NCBI GenBank assembly: GCA_024274705.1
Contig: JAJSAL010000067.1
Coordinates: 32,699-96,698 of the forward strand
Reading direction: 5' to 3'
DNA: 64,000 bases
From: Spirochaetota bacterium
GTDB lineage: Bacteria > Spirochaetota > Spirochaetia > SPDA01 > JAJSAL01
Both the position numbers and the translations under genes were made by a program. The notes beneath the pieces are model-generated. The model searched no databases and was not told where the DNA came from. It was given only the letters and a program-made list of their open reading frames with translations. Positions 8,723 through 17,445 of the stretch are shown here, one piece after another (the stretch's first letter is position 1; each line of letters starts with the position of its first letter).

Positions 8723-8836
8723 CGTTCATGGCCTTCTCCGTCATCAGGTTATCGATAAAAGAGTTACAGCCCTTACCGAAACAATGGGTAAAGGTTGAAA
8801 TACCCGGAGGAGAGGGATAGATTTGGAAGGGAAAAG

Positions 8837-10150
8837 GTGAAACATCCATATTATATGCAACTTAAGGTTGTACTTTTAACGATTTTCTTTTTCCTCGCCG
8901 TTATCCCTGTTCTGTTGTGTCAGGAAGGAAAAGAGGCGTTACTGTTCATCACGACGGAACCTCTGGGGGCCGGTGTACGTATCGACGGAGAACCCCTTCC
9001 GCAAGCCACGCCGTTACTCCTGCGGGACCTGCTACCCGGCCCGCACAGGGTGGAATTCACCAAGAAAGGTTTCGAATCCGCCGGCATAACCATAGACCTG
9101 GAATCCGGGGAGACATCTTCCATCGACGTCGCCCTGGATGCACGGTACTTTTCCCCGTCATTCCCGGCCCGGAACGATATCATCTACAACGGAACCGACC
9201 TGTACGAAGGGTGGGATCAGTTCAAGTTCCCCAACGGTTCCTACCGTATCGAGCAGAAGGGTGATTATCTGTATATAGATCCAATCTATCCAAAGCAGGG
9301 TATTGTAACGGGATTACATATCGCGGTTCCCCTGTCTCTCCTGATGAGCGGTATCCTCACCGCTGGTGACCTCTTCTACGAACGGAGTTCCACCCGGCTT
9401 TTTTCACCTGGTACGATTACCAGTTATGCCGTAAGCGCCGGTGTAGTGAGCCTGGACATAATCTTCAGCCTGGGGAAAAGAAGGTTTTTACGGAACCGCC
9501 GCATAGACCCGATTCCCCTGGAATCGGCACCCCAGGTAGCTCAGGAATACTACACACGGGCAGAAGGGTTTCTATCCCTGGGAAGGCTTACAGAGGCTTT
9601 GAGGGACTACTCGTTTATCGTGCAGCATCATAACGATTCGGCTTACTTTCCCCTGGCACTGTACAAGATCGCGAAAATACACAACATTACCGGGGAGTAT
9701 GCCCTGGCTGCATCTGAACTCAATCTTATTCTCACCGACTATCCTCTCCCGGATCTGTATGATAAAACCTGTAAAAATCTGGCTGATCTTTACGTACGGA
9801 CAGAACAATTCCAGAAGGGTATCGATCAGCTGGATCGAATGGTGTTCTATGATCCCCTCTATTCGAAGGAGGATATCGACAGGTACCGGGCGGATATCCT
9901 GGAGGTGTGGTACGGGTCTGACGAATCGGTACTTCCCAGGCTGATTTCATCATACGTAACCATGGTTACTGCCTATGCCGATTCGGCACAAACAAATTTT
10001 TATCAGTATAAAACAGCGTTTTATCTTCAGCAGGCAGGGAGAGGTGACGCAGCACTCAAGATCCTGAATACGATTTCCACAGCAGATCAAAGCTTAAGTA
10101 AATTGATAGAGGCCCTCAAGGAGCGTATACAGGGAAAGGAAGGACGTTGA
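8837..10150 (+). CDS. PEGA-domain and TPR envelope protein
   Basis: Secreted or membrane-anchored protein of unknown function. The N-terminus is a signal sequence (QLKVVLLTIFFFLAVIPVLLC), then a PEGA domain (about residues 28-105, GAGVRIDGEPL...LLPGPHRVEFTKKGF), two hydrophobic stretches around residues 160-210, and TPR-like helical repeats from about 235 to the end. The frame is open from a TTG at 8795; the GTG at 8837 with GGAAGGG upstream is the best start, and an ATG at 8855 is also possible. The stop overlaps the TTG start of the next gene, so the two are an operon. Confidence 0.65.
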   Translation: MKHPYYMQLKVVLLTIFFFLAVIPVLLCQEGKEALLFITTEPLGAGVRIDGEPLPQATPLLLRDLLPGPHRVEFTKKGFESAGITIDLESGETSSIDVALDARYFSPSFPARNDIIYNGTDLYEGWDQFKFPNGSYRIEQKGDYLYIDPIYPKQGIVTGLHIAVPLSLLMSGILTAGDLFYERSSTRLFSPGTITSYAVSAGVVSLDIIFSLGKRRFLRNRRIDPIPLESAPQVAQEYYTRAEGFLSLGRLTEALRDYSFIVQHHNDSAYFPLALYKIAKIHNITGEYALAASELNLILTDYPLPDLYDKTCKNLADLYVRTEQFQKGIDQLDRMVFYDPLYSKEDIDRYRADILEVWYGSDESVLPRLISSYVTMVTAYADSAQTNFYQYKTAFYLQQAGRGDAALKILNTISTADQSLSKLIEALKERIQGKEGR

Positions 10151-11631
10151 GCTGGTTACGATTTTCTGCTCTGATGCTGATTCTTATCATGTTTCTTCTC
10201 CCCGTGTGTCTTACGGCGCAGGATGTGGACCCTTCTCCTTACGGTGGGGAGTATGAAGCCTTTCAGAATCGTCTTGCCCGGGAGGAACAGCTCCTTGAAA
10301 AAGGTGTTCCTGTTGAGTCCGGGGACCTGGAGCGGCTTAAGGCCCTGTATAACCGGCTACAGGAGCTGCCCTATGAGGACCTCCTCCTCCAGGCGGAAAT
10401 GCTCCTCTTCCTGGTAAAATCGAAATTCGCGCATCTGTCGGAAGAAGTGCCGCAGGAACCGGAGGGGAATGTGGCATCGGCACCAGCCCCGGTGAACGGC
10501 CGGAGAGATTCTCCGGAAAGATACAACATGAAACTGGTGGTTGGCCTTACATCCAGTGCTGTGTCAGCGGGACTGTTCAACCTGTTCTGGATGTTCGGAG
10601 ATTATTCCTACAATAACTATCTGGCCACAGAGTATTCTGAAGAGGCTGCACGGTATAAACAGCTTACCCGTTTATATGATACCCTCTCCCTGGCTGCTCT
10701 CTCTGCAGCAGTATTGAGCTTTGGATTGACGATACCCCTCCTTCTCTCGGGCCCTGATGCAGTGCCTGTACCCGCTGTTAATGCCGCTGCCGGGGATGAC
10801 CTGGATCCGGAAGACTATACGGCGGATTTGATACGCAAGCGGGACAGAGTTCAGAAAAAATTGGAAAAGACCGGGGACAGGACCTATGCGGCGGTTCCCA
10901 GGACCTTTTTAGCCATCAGTATGGTTACCGGTATCGGAAACACACTGCTTTTCAGTGTCGGTTCCGAACTCTACTACGACAGGGATCCCCGGGATAATTA
11001 TTCCCAGGGGACGGATCCTCTTACCATTACGGGAATAGCCGTGGGATCGTTGGCCAATGCGGCCCTTCTCTCAGCCCTTGCAACATCCTTCACCCACCCG
11101 GCACACCTCAACCTGGAAACAGAGGCAGCCGCGATAGACCTTCAGCTGAGAACAATTGAACAGCAGTACGGTATCGATACCCGGTGGAAGGAAAGAGGCG
11201 AAGAGACCTTAGGCCGCCTTGAATCGAGAAGAGAAGTACTCCTGGCGCGGCTGATCAGGGCGAGAGAAAAAAAAAGGGCGTATACAACCGGTACGCTCCT
11301 CTCCTTCGGTATCGGCGCTCTTTCCCTCGCCGCTACGGCAGTAGAGATGAAGATGTACAGGAATTCCCGGTACAACGATGAAGGTGGAGGCCTTCGATTC
11401 GTTCCGGGACCGGGGCTCATCGTCGGGACTGCTTCGGCAGGCGGACTCGGAATAACCACAGGTACGATCATATCCCTGTTCAGGCCAAGGGTTCGGAGAA
11501 TCCAGCGGGAGATCGATTATATAGATAACAGGATTGCAATTCTGAAAAGTACTATTTCGACGTCAGGATTTCGAGACCGTTCCAGTCAGGCGGCGGCGGG
11601 TTCTTCAGATACCCCCGGCACCGCTCCATGA
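10147..11631 (+). CDS. Envelope protein with signal peptide and several TM segments, unknown
   Basis: A 494-residue protein I do not recognise. It begins with a signal sequence (LMLILIMFLLPVCLTAQ), followed by a charged helical stretch, paired hydrophobic segments near residues 130-150 and 175-200, 250-275, 290-310, 380-400 and 415-440, and long Arg/Glu-rich helices between. The TTG start overlaps the TGA of the PEGA gene and is preceded by GGAAGGA. The last 80 bases overlap the 3' end of the opposing cyclase gene, giving a low-complexity Ser/Ala/Pro tail. Confidence 0.6.
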   Translation: MSWLRFSALMLILIMFLLPVCLTAQDVDPSPYGGEYEAFQNRLAREEQLLEKGVPVESGDLERLKALYNRLQELPYEDLLLQAEMLLFLVKSKFAHLSEEVPQEPEGNVASAPAPVNGRRDSPERYNMKLVVGLTSSAVSAGLFNLFWMFGDYSYNNYLATEYSEEAARYKQLTRLYDTLSLAALSAAVLSFGLTIPLLLSGPDAVPVPAVNAAAGDDLDPEDYTADLIRKRDRVQKKLEKTGDRTYAAVPRTFLAISMVTGIGNTLLFSVGSELYYDRDPRDNYSQGTDPLTITGIAVGSLANAALLSALATSFTHPAHLNLETEAAAIDLQLRTIEQQYGIDTRWKERGEETLGRLESRREVLLARLIRAREKKRAYTTGTLLSFGIGALSLAATAVEMKMYRNSRYNDEGGGLRFVPGPGLIVGTASAGGLGITTGTIISLFRPRVRRIQREIDYIDNRIAILKSTISTSGFRDRSSQAAAGSSDTPGTAP

Positions 11632-12265
11632 ACATACCGGCAACGAAATCCTTAGGCAGAAGTTTTTCTACCGATTTGAACAGCCGTATCGCTTCTTTAA
11701 AATCCTGCTTGTAGTAGTACCGGAGGGCCTTGTGATGATACGCCCAGGCCTCTTTCTCCCGTTCATTGAGAGACTTTTTTGCAGTAAAAATTTTCTCTCC
11801 CTGGGTTTTCCCTTTCACTACCACCTTGTCGACGAGACGGCAGGGATATGCGACCTTTACCTTCTGATACACACTTTCTGAAAAGATAACGTCCTGTTTA
11901 TACGGTTTTGTGAGTCCTTCCAGCCGGGATCCTAAGTTTACCATATCACCGATGATGGTATAGTCCATTTTCTTTTCGGAACCAATATTCCCGACAGTCA
12001 CCACACCGTAGTTGATCCCTATCCCGGTCACGAAGGCAGGTTTGCCCCGGGCTGTCTGGTCTTCGTTGAAGAGCAGCAATGCTTCCTGCATTTCCAATGC
12101 GGCGGTAACAGCCTGAATAGCGTCATCCGCACGTTTGACCGGGGCCCCAAAAAACGCCATGATGGCATCGCCGATATACTTATCAATGATGCCGTTGTGG
12201 CTCATAATAATGTCTACCATGAACTCGAAATATTTATTCAGGGCATTCACCAGTTCGTCCGGCAT
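11552..12265 (-). CDS. Adenylate/guanylate cyclase, catalytic second half (after amber stop)
   Basis: Continues in the same frame as the sensor half at 12272-13210; only TAG and two codons lie between. It holds most of the class III cyclase domain: the second metal-binding Asp in DKYIGDAIMAFFGAP, the substrate-contact block GIGINYGVVTVGNIGS, and DYTIIGDMVNLGSRLE. A helical TPR-like tail follows, ending in the motif NPPPPDWNGLEILTSK. The ATG at 12265 has only a weak AGGG ahead, so this part may be made by re-initiation, by readthrough, or not at all. Its final 80 bases overlap the convergent membrane-protein gene. Call of domain firm; expression uncertain. Confidence 0.75.
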   Translation of the reverse strand: MPDELVNALNKYFEFMVDIIMSHNGIIDKYIGDAIMAFFGAPVKRADDAIQAVTAALEMQEALLLFNEDQTARGKPAFVTGIGINYGVVTVGNIGSEKKMDYTIIGDMVNLGSRLEGLTKPYKQDVIFSESVYQKVKVAYPCRLVDKVVVKGKTQGEKIFTAKKSLNEREKEAWAYHHKALRYYYKQDFKEAIRLFKSVEKLLPKDFVAGMFMERCRGYLKNPPPPDWNGLEILTSK

Positions 12266-12271
12266 AAAACC

Positions 12272-12274
12272 CTA
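12272..12274 (-). other. In-frame amber codon splitting the cyclase
   Basis: Reading the minus strand, ...FTTIS is followed by TAG and then GFMPDELVN in the same frame. In intact class III cyclases this place is usually a Glu or similar residue (FTTISE-type), so one GAG-to-TAG change explains it. TAG is an ordinary stop elsewhere in this window (for example at 1836-1838 and 3414-3416). Confidence 0.85.
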
Positions 12275-13210
12275 GGAAATAGTGGTAAAACTCCTTATAT
12301 CCGAGAAGAGGATCACCATAACACGGTTTTCCCCTACAAGCATCGATTCCGGATTGGCAAAAAAAGAATCGATTACGTCTTTAGGGACATATTTCTGGAA
12401 TATATTCCGGACTTTGTGCTCGTTTTTCTGGGCTACTACTGCACGGAGGGCAAATTCCTTTATCTGTTTATATGCCTTTTCCAGTTCATCGATCATGATG
12501 TTGAAGGTGTGGGCCAGGTTCCCGATCTCGTCCTGATATTCCACGCTTACCCGCTCTGAGAGGTCGTTTTTTGTGATGATGTCCCTCATGGTGACTACCA
12601 CATTCTGTACCGGCCGGGTAAGGACCGTGGAAAAAATAATGAGAAGAACTACGGAGACAATAAGGGAAGCCGCCAGAATAATTCCGGTGAGCATTGTAAT
12701 TGCCGTTACTTCCTGGTAGAACACGTCCCTTTCCTCTGTCGTATATAAGAGCCAGTCGAAGGGGACATAATAAAAGGCACTGCCTACCCGGGCCACCCCG
12801 CCTGCATCGAATTCAATCCACCCTTCCTGCTTGTTTTCAAAGGCGTCCCTGAGCACCCTTCTTTCTTCATCCAGGAGTTCGATGGCAGAAGTGGAAAAGG
12901 TGACTTCCTGTTCACTGTCAATGGCAAAAACGAGTTCGGACCCGCTCCGGACCAGGGTGTCTGCATATGATGCGATAGCCGATTTGGTTACAGCCACGTA
13001 TTCAGGGTTCGTATCCAGGTCGTTGGATACCAGCAGGTTCCATTGGTTGTCGATATATTTTTTCAGCTCCTGGGATTTGAATCCGAGAAACCGCATGGCT
13101 ACCCTGGTCAGGCCGCTTCGTGCAGAAAGGGCGGATATGGTACCTGTAACGATAAGTGCCGAAGCCAGAAGGGGGAGTACTATGAGTATGATTTTGCTTC
13201 GTATTTTCAA
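12272..13210 (-). CDS. Cyclase sensor half: TM, periplasmic domain, HAMP, start of cyclase
   Basis: First 312 residues of a membrane-bound class III nucleotide cyclase. Order: membrane segment (about 7-28), Cache-like outside domain (about 30-170), second membrane segment (about 172-196), HAMP (about 196-250), coiled linker, then the start of the cyclase fold with the first metal-binding Asp in VILFSDIRSFTTIS, where the amber stop occurs. Without readthrough this product has a truncated catalytic domain. Together with 11552-12265 the frame would encode about 552 residues. The gene is divergent from the coiled-coil protein at 13384. Confidence 0.8.
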   Translation of the reverse strand: MKIRSKIILIVLPLLASALIVTGTISALSARSGLTRVAMRFLGFKSQELKKYIDNQWNLLVSNDLDTNPEYVAVTKSAIASYADTLVRSGSELVFAIDSEQEVTFSTSAIELLDEERRVLRDAFENKQEGWIEFDAGGVARVGSAFYYVPFDWLLYTTEERDVFYQEVTAITMLTGIILAASLIVSVVLLIIFSTVLTRPVQNVVVTMRDIITKNDLSERVSVEYQDEIGNLAHTFNIMIDELEKAYKQIKEFALRAVVAQKNEHKVRNIFQKYVPKDVIDSFFANPESMLVGENRVMVILFSDIRSFTTIS

Positions 13211-13269
13211 TGTTGTATGTCCCTATCTAACAATCGGCCGTAAGATGTACCTCCTTAAGCCGAATGTAG

Positions 13270-13308
13270 TGCCTCGAATCATGATGATAACCTCCATCAT
13301 TCGAGGCA
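13270..13308. promoter_or_regulatory. Inverted repeat in divergent intergenic region
   Basis: A perfect 10-bp arm pair (13270-13279, TGCCTCGAAT, with 13299-13308) separated by 19 bases, extended inward by an offset ATGATG/CATCAT. It lies between the divergent cyclase and coiled-coil genes. No T-run follows on either strand, so an operator or an mRNA leader hairpin is more likely than a terminator. Confidence 0.4.
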
Positions 13309-13383
13309 ACATATAATCATTACCTGACAATTTGCCGATAGTGATAGAGAAATATTCTAAATCCACCGGTATAGAGAGAATTG

Positions 13384-15774
13384 ATGTCGGCTAATACAAC
13401 AATATCCCCTCCAGGATCGGATACTGACTCAGAACTGCTGGAAAGTGCAGAAATGAGTGAAGAGGATAAGCAGGAAATCCTCCAGGAGATTGACAAACTT
13501 GTAGAAAGAAACAAGATCCCGGTAACGGATGACCTGTTCAAATTAAAACCCAGGAAGAAAGGCGGGGTGTTCCCCCTGGTCCTTAACCTGGTGATGCTCC
13601 TCCTGGTCGGGGGCGGGGTGTATTTCGCCTTCCGGTATTTCGATGACCGCCAGGAGAATCTCTCCCTCGAAACAGAACAGTATTTTTCAACGGAAGGAAA
13701 GCTGATCGAAGAGCTCAAAAAAGAATCGGAAATCAAGCTACGAAAAAAAGATGAAGAAATCCAGAAAATTCAGAACGAAATTGTAGAACTGGACAGGCAG
13801 AGTGCGGCCCTCCGGGAGAACATGGAAGAGCAGATCCGGTCGCGGGAGGAACAGCTCCGGCAGACTCTGGAAGCTGAACTGGAAACTGAACGCCAGCGAC
13901 TGCAGGCGCTGGGCCAGTCCCGGGAAGAGATAGACCAGCAGTTGCAGGTTCTGGAAGCTCAGCGGCAGGCCGAATTCGAACAGGAACTTACATTGTTCCG
14001 GGAGGAATCCCAGGCAAAGCTCCAGGCTAAAGAAGAGGAATTGATACAGGCCAAAGCACTTACCCAGGAGATACTGGACAAGGCAAACAAGGAAAAACGG
14101 GAACTGGCGGAGGAGACCCGCCAGCGGGAAGAGGAACTGAGACAGCAGTTCGAAGCGGAAACCGAAGCTCTCCGGACCCAGACCACCAAGGCCGAGGAGA
14201 GACTTCAGCAACTCTCCCGGCTCCGGGAGCAGGAACAACTCGTGGCGGACCAGATCGTTGGTTCCTTCAACACTATCATAGACAAGATTGAGAATGGAGA
14301 CATTCCAGGTGCAGGGGCGGACCTTTCAAAGCTGGAGACACTTCTGAAAGACGGGAACATCAGCAATCTGACTTCGATTGCAAAGAGAAGGGACATTGAC
14401 CTTTTTCTTATTGACATGGTCCGTGAGAATATTGCTGCCACTGCTGCCACTGCCTCCACGGAAACCACATCCCTGGTACAGGCAGCGAACATGGTACTCT
14501 CCGTACGGGAGATCGTTGCTCGGGGTGAAGCCGCCCGTACCAAGGGTAATCTGGTAGATGCGGAGCGTCTCTTCGACCGCGCTATCCGGGAGATACCGTC
14601 CATTACCACGGCATACTCCGGGCTCAATGTGATTCAGGAACAGCAGGAAGCTGCCCGGGTAAATGCTTTTCTCGAAGAGGGCGATTCCTATCTTGCCACC
14701 GGTGATCTGGAGAACGCCGTCAACCGGTATCAGGAGGCTGCAGTAGAACCCGCCGGCACTAACGGGGAACTGGTCCGCCAGGCGTTGAACGGCATCCAGC
14801 GTTCCCTCGGTGTTCGTGAAGACGGCAGGATAGCAGTGGTGAACCAGGAGATCGACAGGCTGGAAGAAGAAATTTCCCGGGGGGAGCAGACCATACGGGA
14901 GCGGGAAGATAAGATCGATGAACTTAACAGCGATATAGAATCCCTCTATCAGGACATAGAGGATCTTGAGGATGAAATCGTTGCTCTTAACCGTTCCATA
15001 GGTGTGGGTGAAGAGGAAATAGCAGATCTGAATCAGAAGATACGGTTGAAAGAGGCGGAGATAGTTCAGATTACCGAAGAAAAGCGTTCCCTGGAGAGCA
15101 GCCTGGAAGACCTGGCATCCAGGTTTGTCCAAGCCAGGAGAAGGGCAGAGAGGCTTCTCGACTCGGAGGATCCGGATAACCACAACCGGGCAAAGAAGGT
15201 CCTGGTCGATATCTTCGAACTCCCCCAGGCAAAAAGGCTCTTTCCCGGGATTGGCGAAATACTGGAAAATATCGATATTGCTGTCATAGCCGATGAAAGG
15301 GAAGATGCTTCGGCAATGGGCAGGGAATCGGCTTTGAAGGATATCCTCAGGTTCGTCGATTATCTGGCAGGGTTGACTCCCGCTGGACGGGACGAAGCGA
15401 GAATAGATATCGTTAACCAGGTGAAGGATGATCTTCTGTTCAAGACAACTATCGAAGGAATTCAGGACCTTGCGGTGTCCGGTGGTGCCGAAGTAGAACG
15501 GCAGGTCCTCCGTGCCAGGGAGAAACTGCTGGGAACGGTATCCTCCGTCACCTCCGGAAAGGTCATTATCGAGCGGCTGGTAAACATCGAAGTGAATCCA
15601 GGGGATACGGTAATCATAAAGCGGAAATCACCTCTGGCAGGGGAGGTCATCCTGGCTGAAGGCGAGGTGCTGGAAGTAAAGGGCGGCAGAATTTCCGCCA
15701 GGATAGACAGGGTCTCCTCGGTGGATCAGCCGCCGGCGATCATGGACCTGGTGTATGTTGCAGTCCCGGAATAA
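13384..15774 (+). CDS. Large single-pass coiled-coil and TPR-like protein, unknown
   Basis: A 796-residue protein with an acidic cytoplasmic N-terminus, one membrane segment (about 62-84), a long Glu/Gln/Arg-rich coiled coil (about 95-290), a helical TPR-like region (about 370-475), a second coiled coil (about 490-575) and a C-terminal globular region ending in a small beta domain (DTVIIKRKSPLAGEVILAEGEVLEV). The ATG at 13384 is used; a TTG directly before it is also in frame. Topology suggests a membrane-tethered scaffold reaching into the periplasm. I do not recognise a named family. Confidence 0.65.
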   Translation: MSANTTISPPGSDTDSELLESAEMSEEDKQEILQEIDKLVERNKIPVTDDLFKLKPRKKGGVFPLVLNLVMLLLVGGGVYFAFRYFDDRQENLSLETEQYFSTEGKLIEELKKESEIKLRKKDEEIQKIQNEIVELDRQSAALRENMEEQIRSREEQLRQTLEAELETERQRLQALGQSREEIDQQLQVLEAQRQAEFEQELTLFREESQAKLQAKEEELIQAKALTQEILDKANKEKRELAEETRQREEELRQQFEAETEALRTQTTKAEERLQQLSRLREQEQLVADQIVGSFNTIIDKIENGDIPGAGADLSKLETLLKDGNISNLTSIAKRRDIDLFLIDMVRENIAATAATASTETTSLVQAANMVLSVREIVARGEAARTKGNLVDAERLFDRAIREIPSITTAYSGLNVIQEQQEAARVNAFLEEGDSYLATGDLENAVNRYQEAAVEPAGTNGELVRQALNGIQRSLGVREDGRIAVVNQEIDRLEEEISRGEQTIREREDKIDELNSDIESLYQDIEDLEDEIVALNRSIGVGEEEIADLNQKIRLKEAEIVQITEEKRSLESSLEDLASRFVQARRRAERLLDSEDPDNHNRAKKVLVDIFELPQAKRLFPGIGEILENIDIAVIADEREDASAMGRESALKDILRFVDYLAGLTPAGRDEARIDIVNQVKDDLLFKTTIEGIQDLAVSGGAEVERQVLRAREKLLGTVSSVTSGKVIIERLVNIEVNPGDTVIIKRKSPLAGEVILAEGEVLEVKGGRISARIDRVSSVDQPPAIMDLVYVAVPE

Positions 15775-15780
15775 GGGCTT

Positions 15781-16908
15781 TCAGAGCGTCTTGAATGTGG
15801 TTCCCAGTACGCCGATGTATGAAAACGGCACACTATGAGTAAGACCAAAATGGACAATGAGATTGTCAACAGCATAACTGGAAGCCGTTGTAAGCATGTT
15901 CGGTTCTATTACATCATTGAAAGCTAAAATGGCCAGCTTGTAGGTTGTTGTCGTGCCTAACGTATTCGCCGGTATCGATGTATAAGTGACCCCGCCTCCC
16001 AGTACAGCCCCGAATTTCAGGGGCGATTTCGGATCGTCTTCCGGGTAGGCGACTACCACGATGGAACTGTATTCCCCGTTGTTGTTCCAGCTTACAGGTA
16101 TGGTAACCGTGGGGTCCTGCTTCGGAGATGTATCATCAGGATTTACACCGGTGGGAGGGCCGAATATGTCCAGGTCGGCATCGATCCTCCTTGTTGCCGT
16201 TACAACGGCTCCAGCGGTATCAAAGAGCTGAAGTACATATTCACCCCGGTCGAAATAATTCTGACGGATCACGAAGACAGCGTTGTCATCGGACTGAATA
16301 AAATAAGCGGATTCCTCGCCCGCCCTGCTCCCTGAAAAGACGGAGTCGCCGTCAGGATAAAGCATCGCAATACCCGCAAGTACCCTGAAATCCCCGATTG
16401 ATATCATTGCCGTATGCTCCTGCCACTCCCCCGTGGTGTACCGCTCCTCCCGGAAGTAGATCAGCATGTCATCGATGGCTATATCCGCATCCTGGTCCCC
16501 AGGGGACCAGCTTATAACCATCCGGACCGTGCCGTTTTCATAATACCCGGTTATCTCCGCCTCGAGGGGAACGTCTTCCGTTACCTCGATGGTGGCGTAG
16601 GTATCCTCCAGTTCTGATCCGTTTTCAAGAAACAGGATACGGATATCCCACATACCGGATCTGATCCCTTCAAACAGGGTTTCTCCCCCCCCTTCGGGGC
16701 TTAGGGCAATATCCCGGCTGTGAGATTCTTTTCCATCATCCGTTTCCAGTTCGATTCGTAAGGCGTATTCATTTCCCCCTGGAAGGCTGTCAAACTGAAC
16801 GGAGAAGGTGATGCTGCCGCCGTAACTGCCGCTGTCGGCTACGCAACCGGACATCATGATGAGAAGGATACCAAAAAGCAGTACTGGAAGGGGTGATTTC
16901 ATTGTCAC
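15781..16908 (-). CDS. Lipoprotein, unknown function
   Basis: A 375-residue predicted lipoprotein. The signal sequence (PLPVLLFGILLIMMSGC) ends in a lipobox with the acylated Cys at residue 22. The rest is beta-rich (many alternating polar and hydrophobic strands) and probably immunoglobulin-like. It starts with GTG four bases below the stop of the upstream lipoprotein gene; an in-frame ATG two codons later is an alternative. The two lipoprotein genes form an operon facing the coiled-coil gene, whose stop is 6 bases away. Confidence 0.65.
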   Translation of the reverse strand: MTMKSPLPVLLFGILLIMMSGCVADSGSYGGSITFSVQFDSLPGGNEYALRIELETDDGKESHSRDIALSPEGGGETLFEGIRSGMWDIRILFLENGSELEDTYATIEVTEDVPLEAEITGYYENGTVRMVISWSPGDQDADIAIDDMLIYFREERYTTGEWQEHTAMISIGDFRVLAGIAMLYPDGDSVFSGSRAGEESAYFIQSDDNAVFVIRQNYFDRGEYVLQLFDTAGAVVTATRRIDADLDIFGPPTGVNPDDTSPKQDPTVTIPVSWNNNGEYSSIVVVAYPEDDPKSPLKFGAVLGGGVTYTSIPANTLGTTTTYKLAILAFNDVIEPNMLTTASSYAVDNLIVHFGLTHSVPFSYIGVLGTTFKTL

Positions 16909-16911
16909 AGT

Positions 16912-17310
16912 TTATGTCCCTGAAAGGCGGATGGTGAATTCACGGGTCTGGTCCATACTGGCTATCACCTCTTTTCGCAATCCCCGGTTTGATAATACGG
17001 AGAATCGAATACGGTAGGTGCCCTCAGCCAGTTCAATATTGAGGGAGCCTTCGGGGGGAAGCCGTTCCTCACTGAAATACACCTGTATATCTGAGGAGTA
17101 CGAGACCTTTTCTACAGTAACCCGGCAGGTCTGGTAATCCGGTTCCCCGTAGAACTTGTAATTGACATCGATACTTGTAGTGTCGTACACATCCCGCACA
17201 TCCAGTTCAAGACGGGGGAAGTCCTGTTCACAGGCAAAAAGGATCAGCCATAAGCACCCTGTTACCAGGAGGAAGGAAATGCGACAGGTACCGGTTTTCC
17301 GCCTCATCAT
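16912..17310 (-). CDS. Small lipoprotein, unknown function
   Basis: A 132-residue predicted lipoprotein with a signal sequence (ISFLLVTGCLWLILFAC) and Cys27 as the likely acylated residue (LFAC-EQ). The mature part is a single beta-rich domain that resembles in style the first domain of the downstream 375-residue lipoprotein (both have a GTYRIRF/GMWDIRI-like strand). Upstream member of a two-gene operon. Confidence 0.6.
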   Translation of the reverse strand: MMRRKTGTCRISFLLVTGCLWLILFACEQDFPRLELDVRDVYDTTSIDVNYKFYGEPDYQTCRVTVEKVSYSSDIQVYFSEERLPPEGSLNIELAEGTYRIRFSVLSNRGLRKEVIASMDQTREFTIRLSGT

Positions 17311-17378
17311 CTATTTAAGTATACCACACCAGGAAAATTATACACAAGTTGGTTTCCCTCCTCCGGCGGGCCGGAGAG

Positions 17379-17406
17379 TTTCCAATAACCGGGATTCTGT
17401 TATAAT
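17379..17406 (+). promoter_or_regulatory. Promoter of the histidine kinase gene
   Basis: TTTCCA (17379-17384), a 16-base spacer, and a perfect TATAAT (17401-17406) with the extended TGT just before it. It lies 40 bases ahead of the kinase start. A GC-rich hairpin (17361-17366 with 17371-17376) sits immediately upstream. Confidence 0.55.
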
Positions 17407-17445
17407 TGTTGTATTCTTTGAGCAGAGCAAGAGGAGGAAGGTAAG

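Noticed and set aside
11552..13210. Genome-wide amber recoding
   Set aside because: Several intact genes in the window end with TAG at expected lengths, so TAG is a normal stop.
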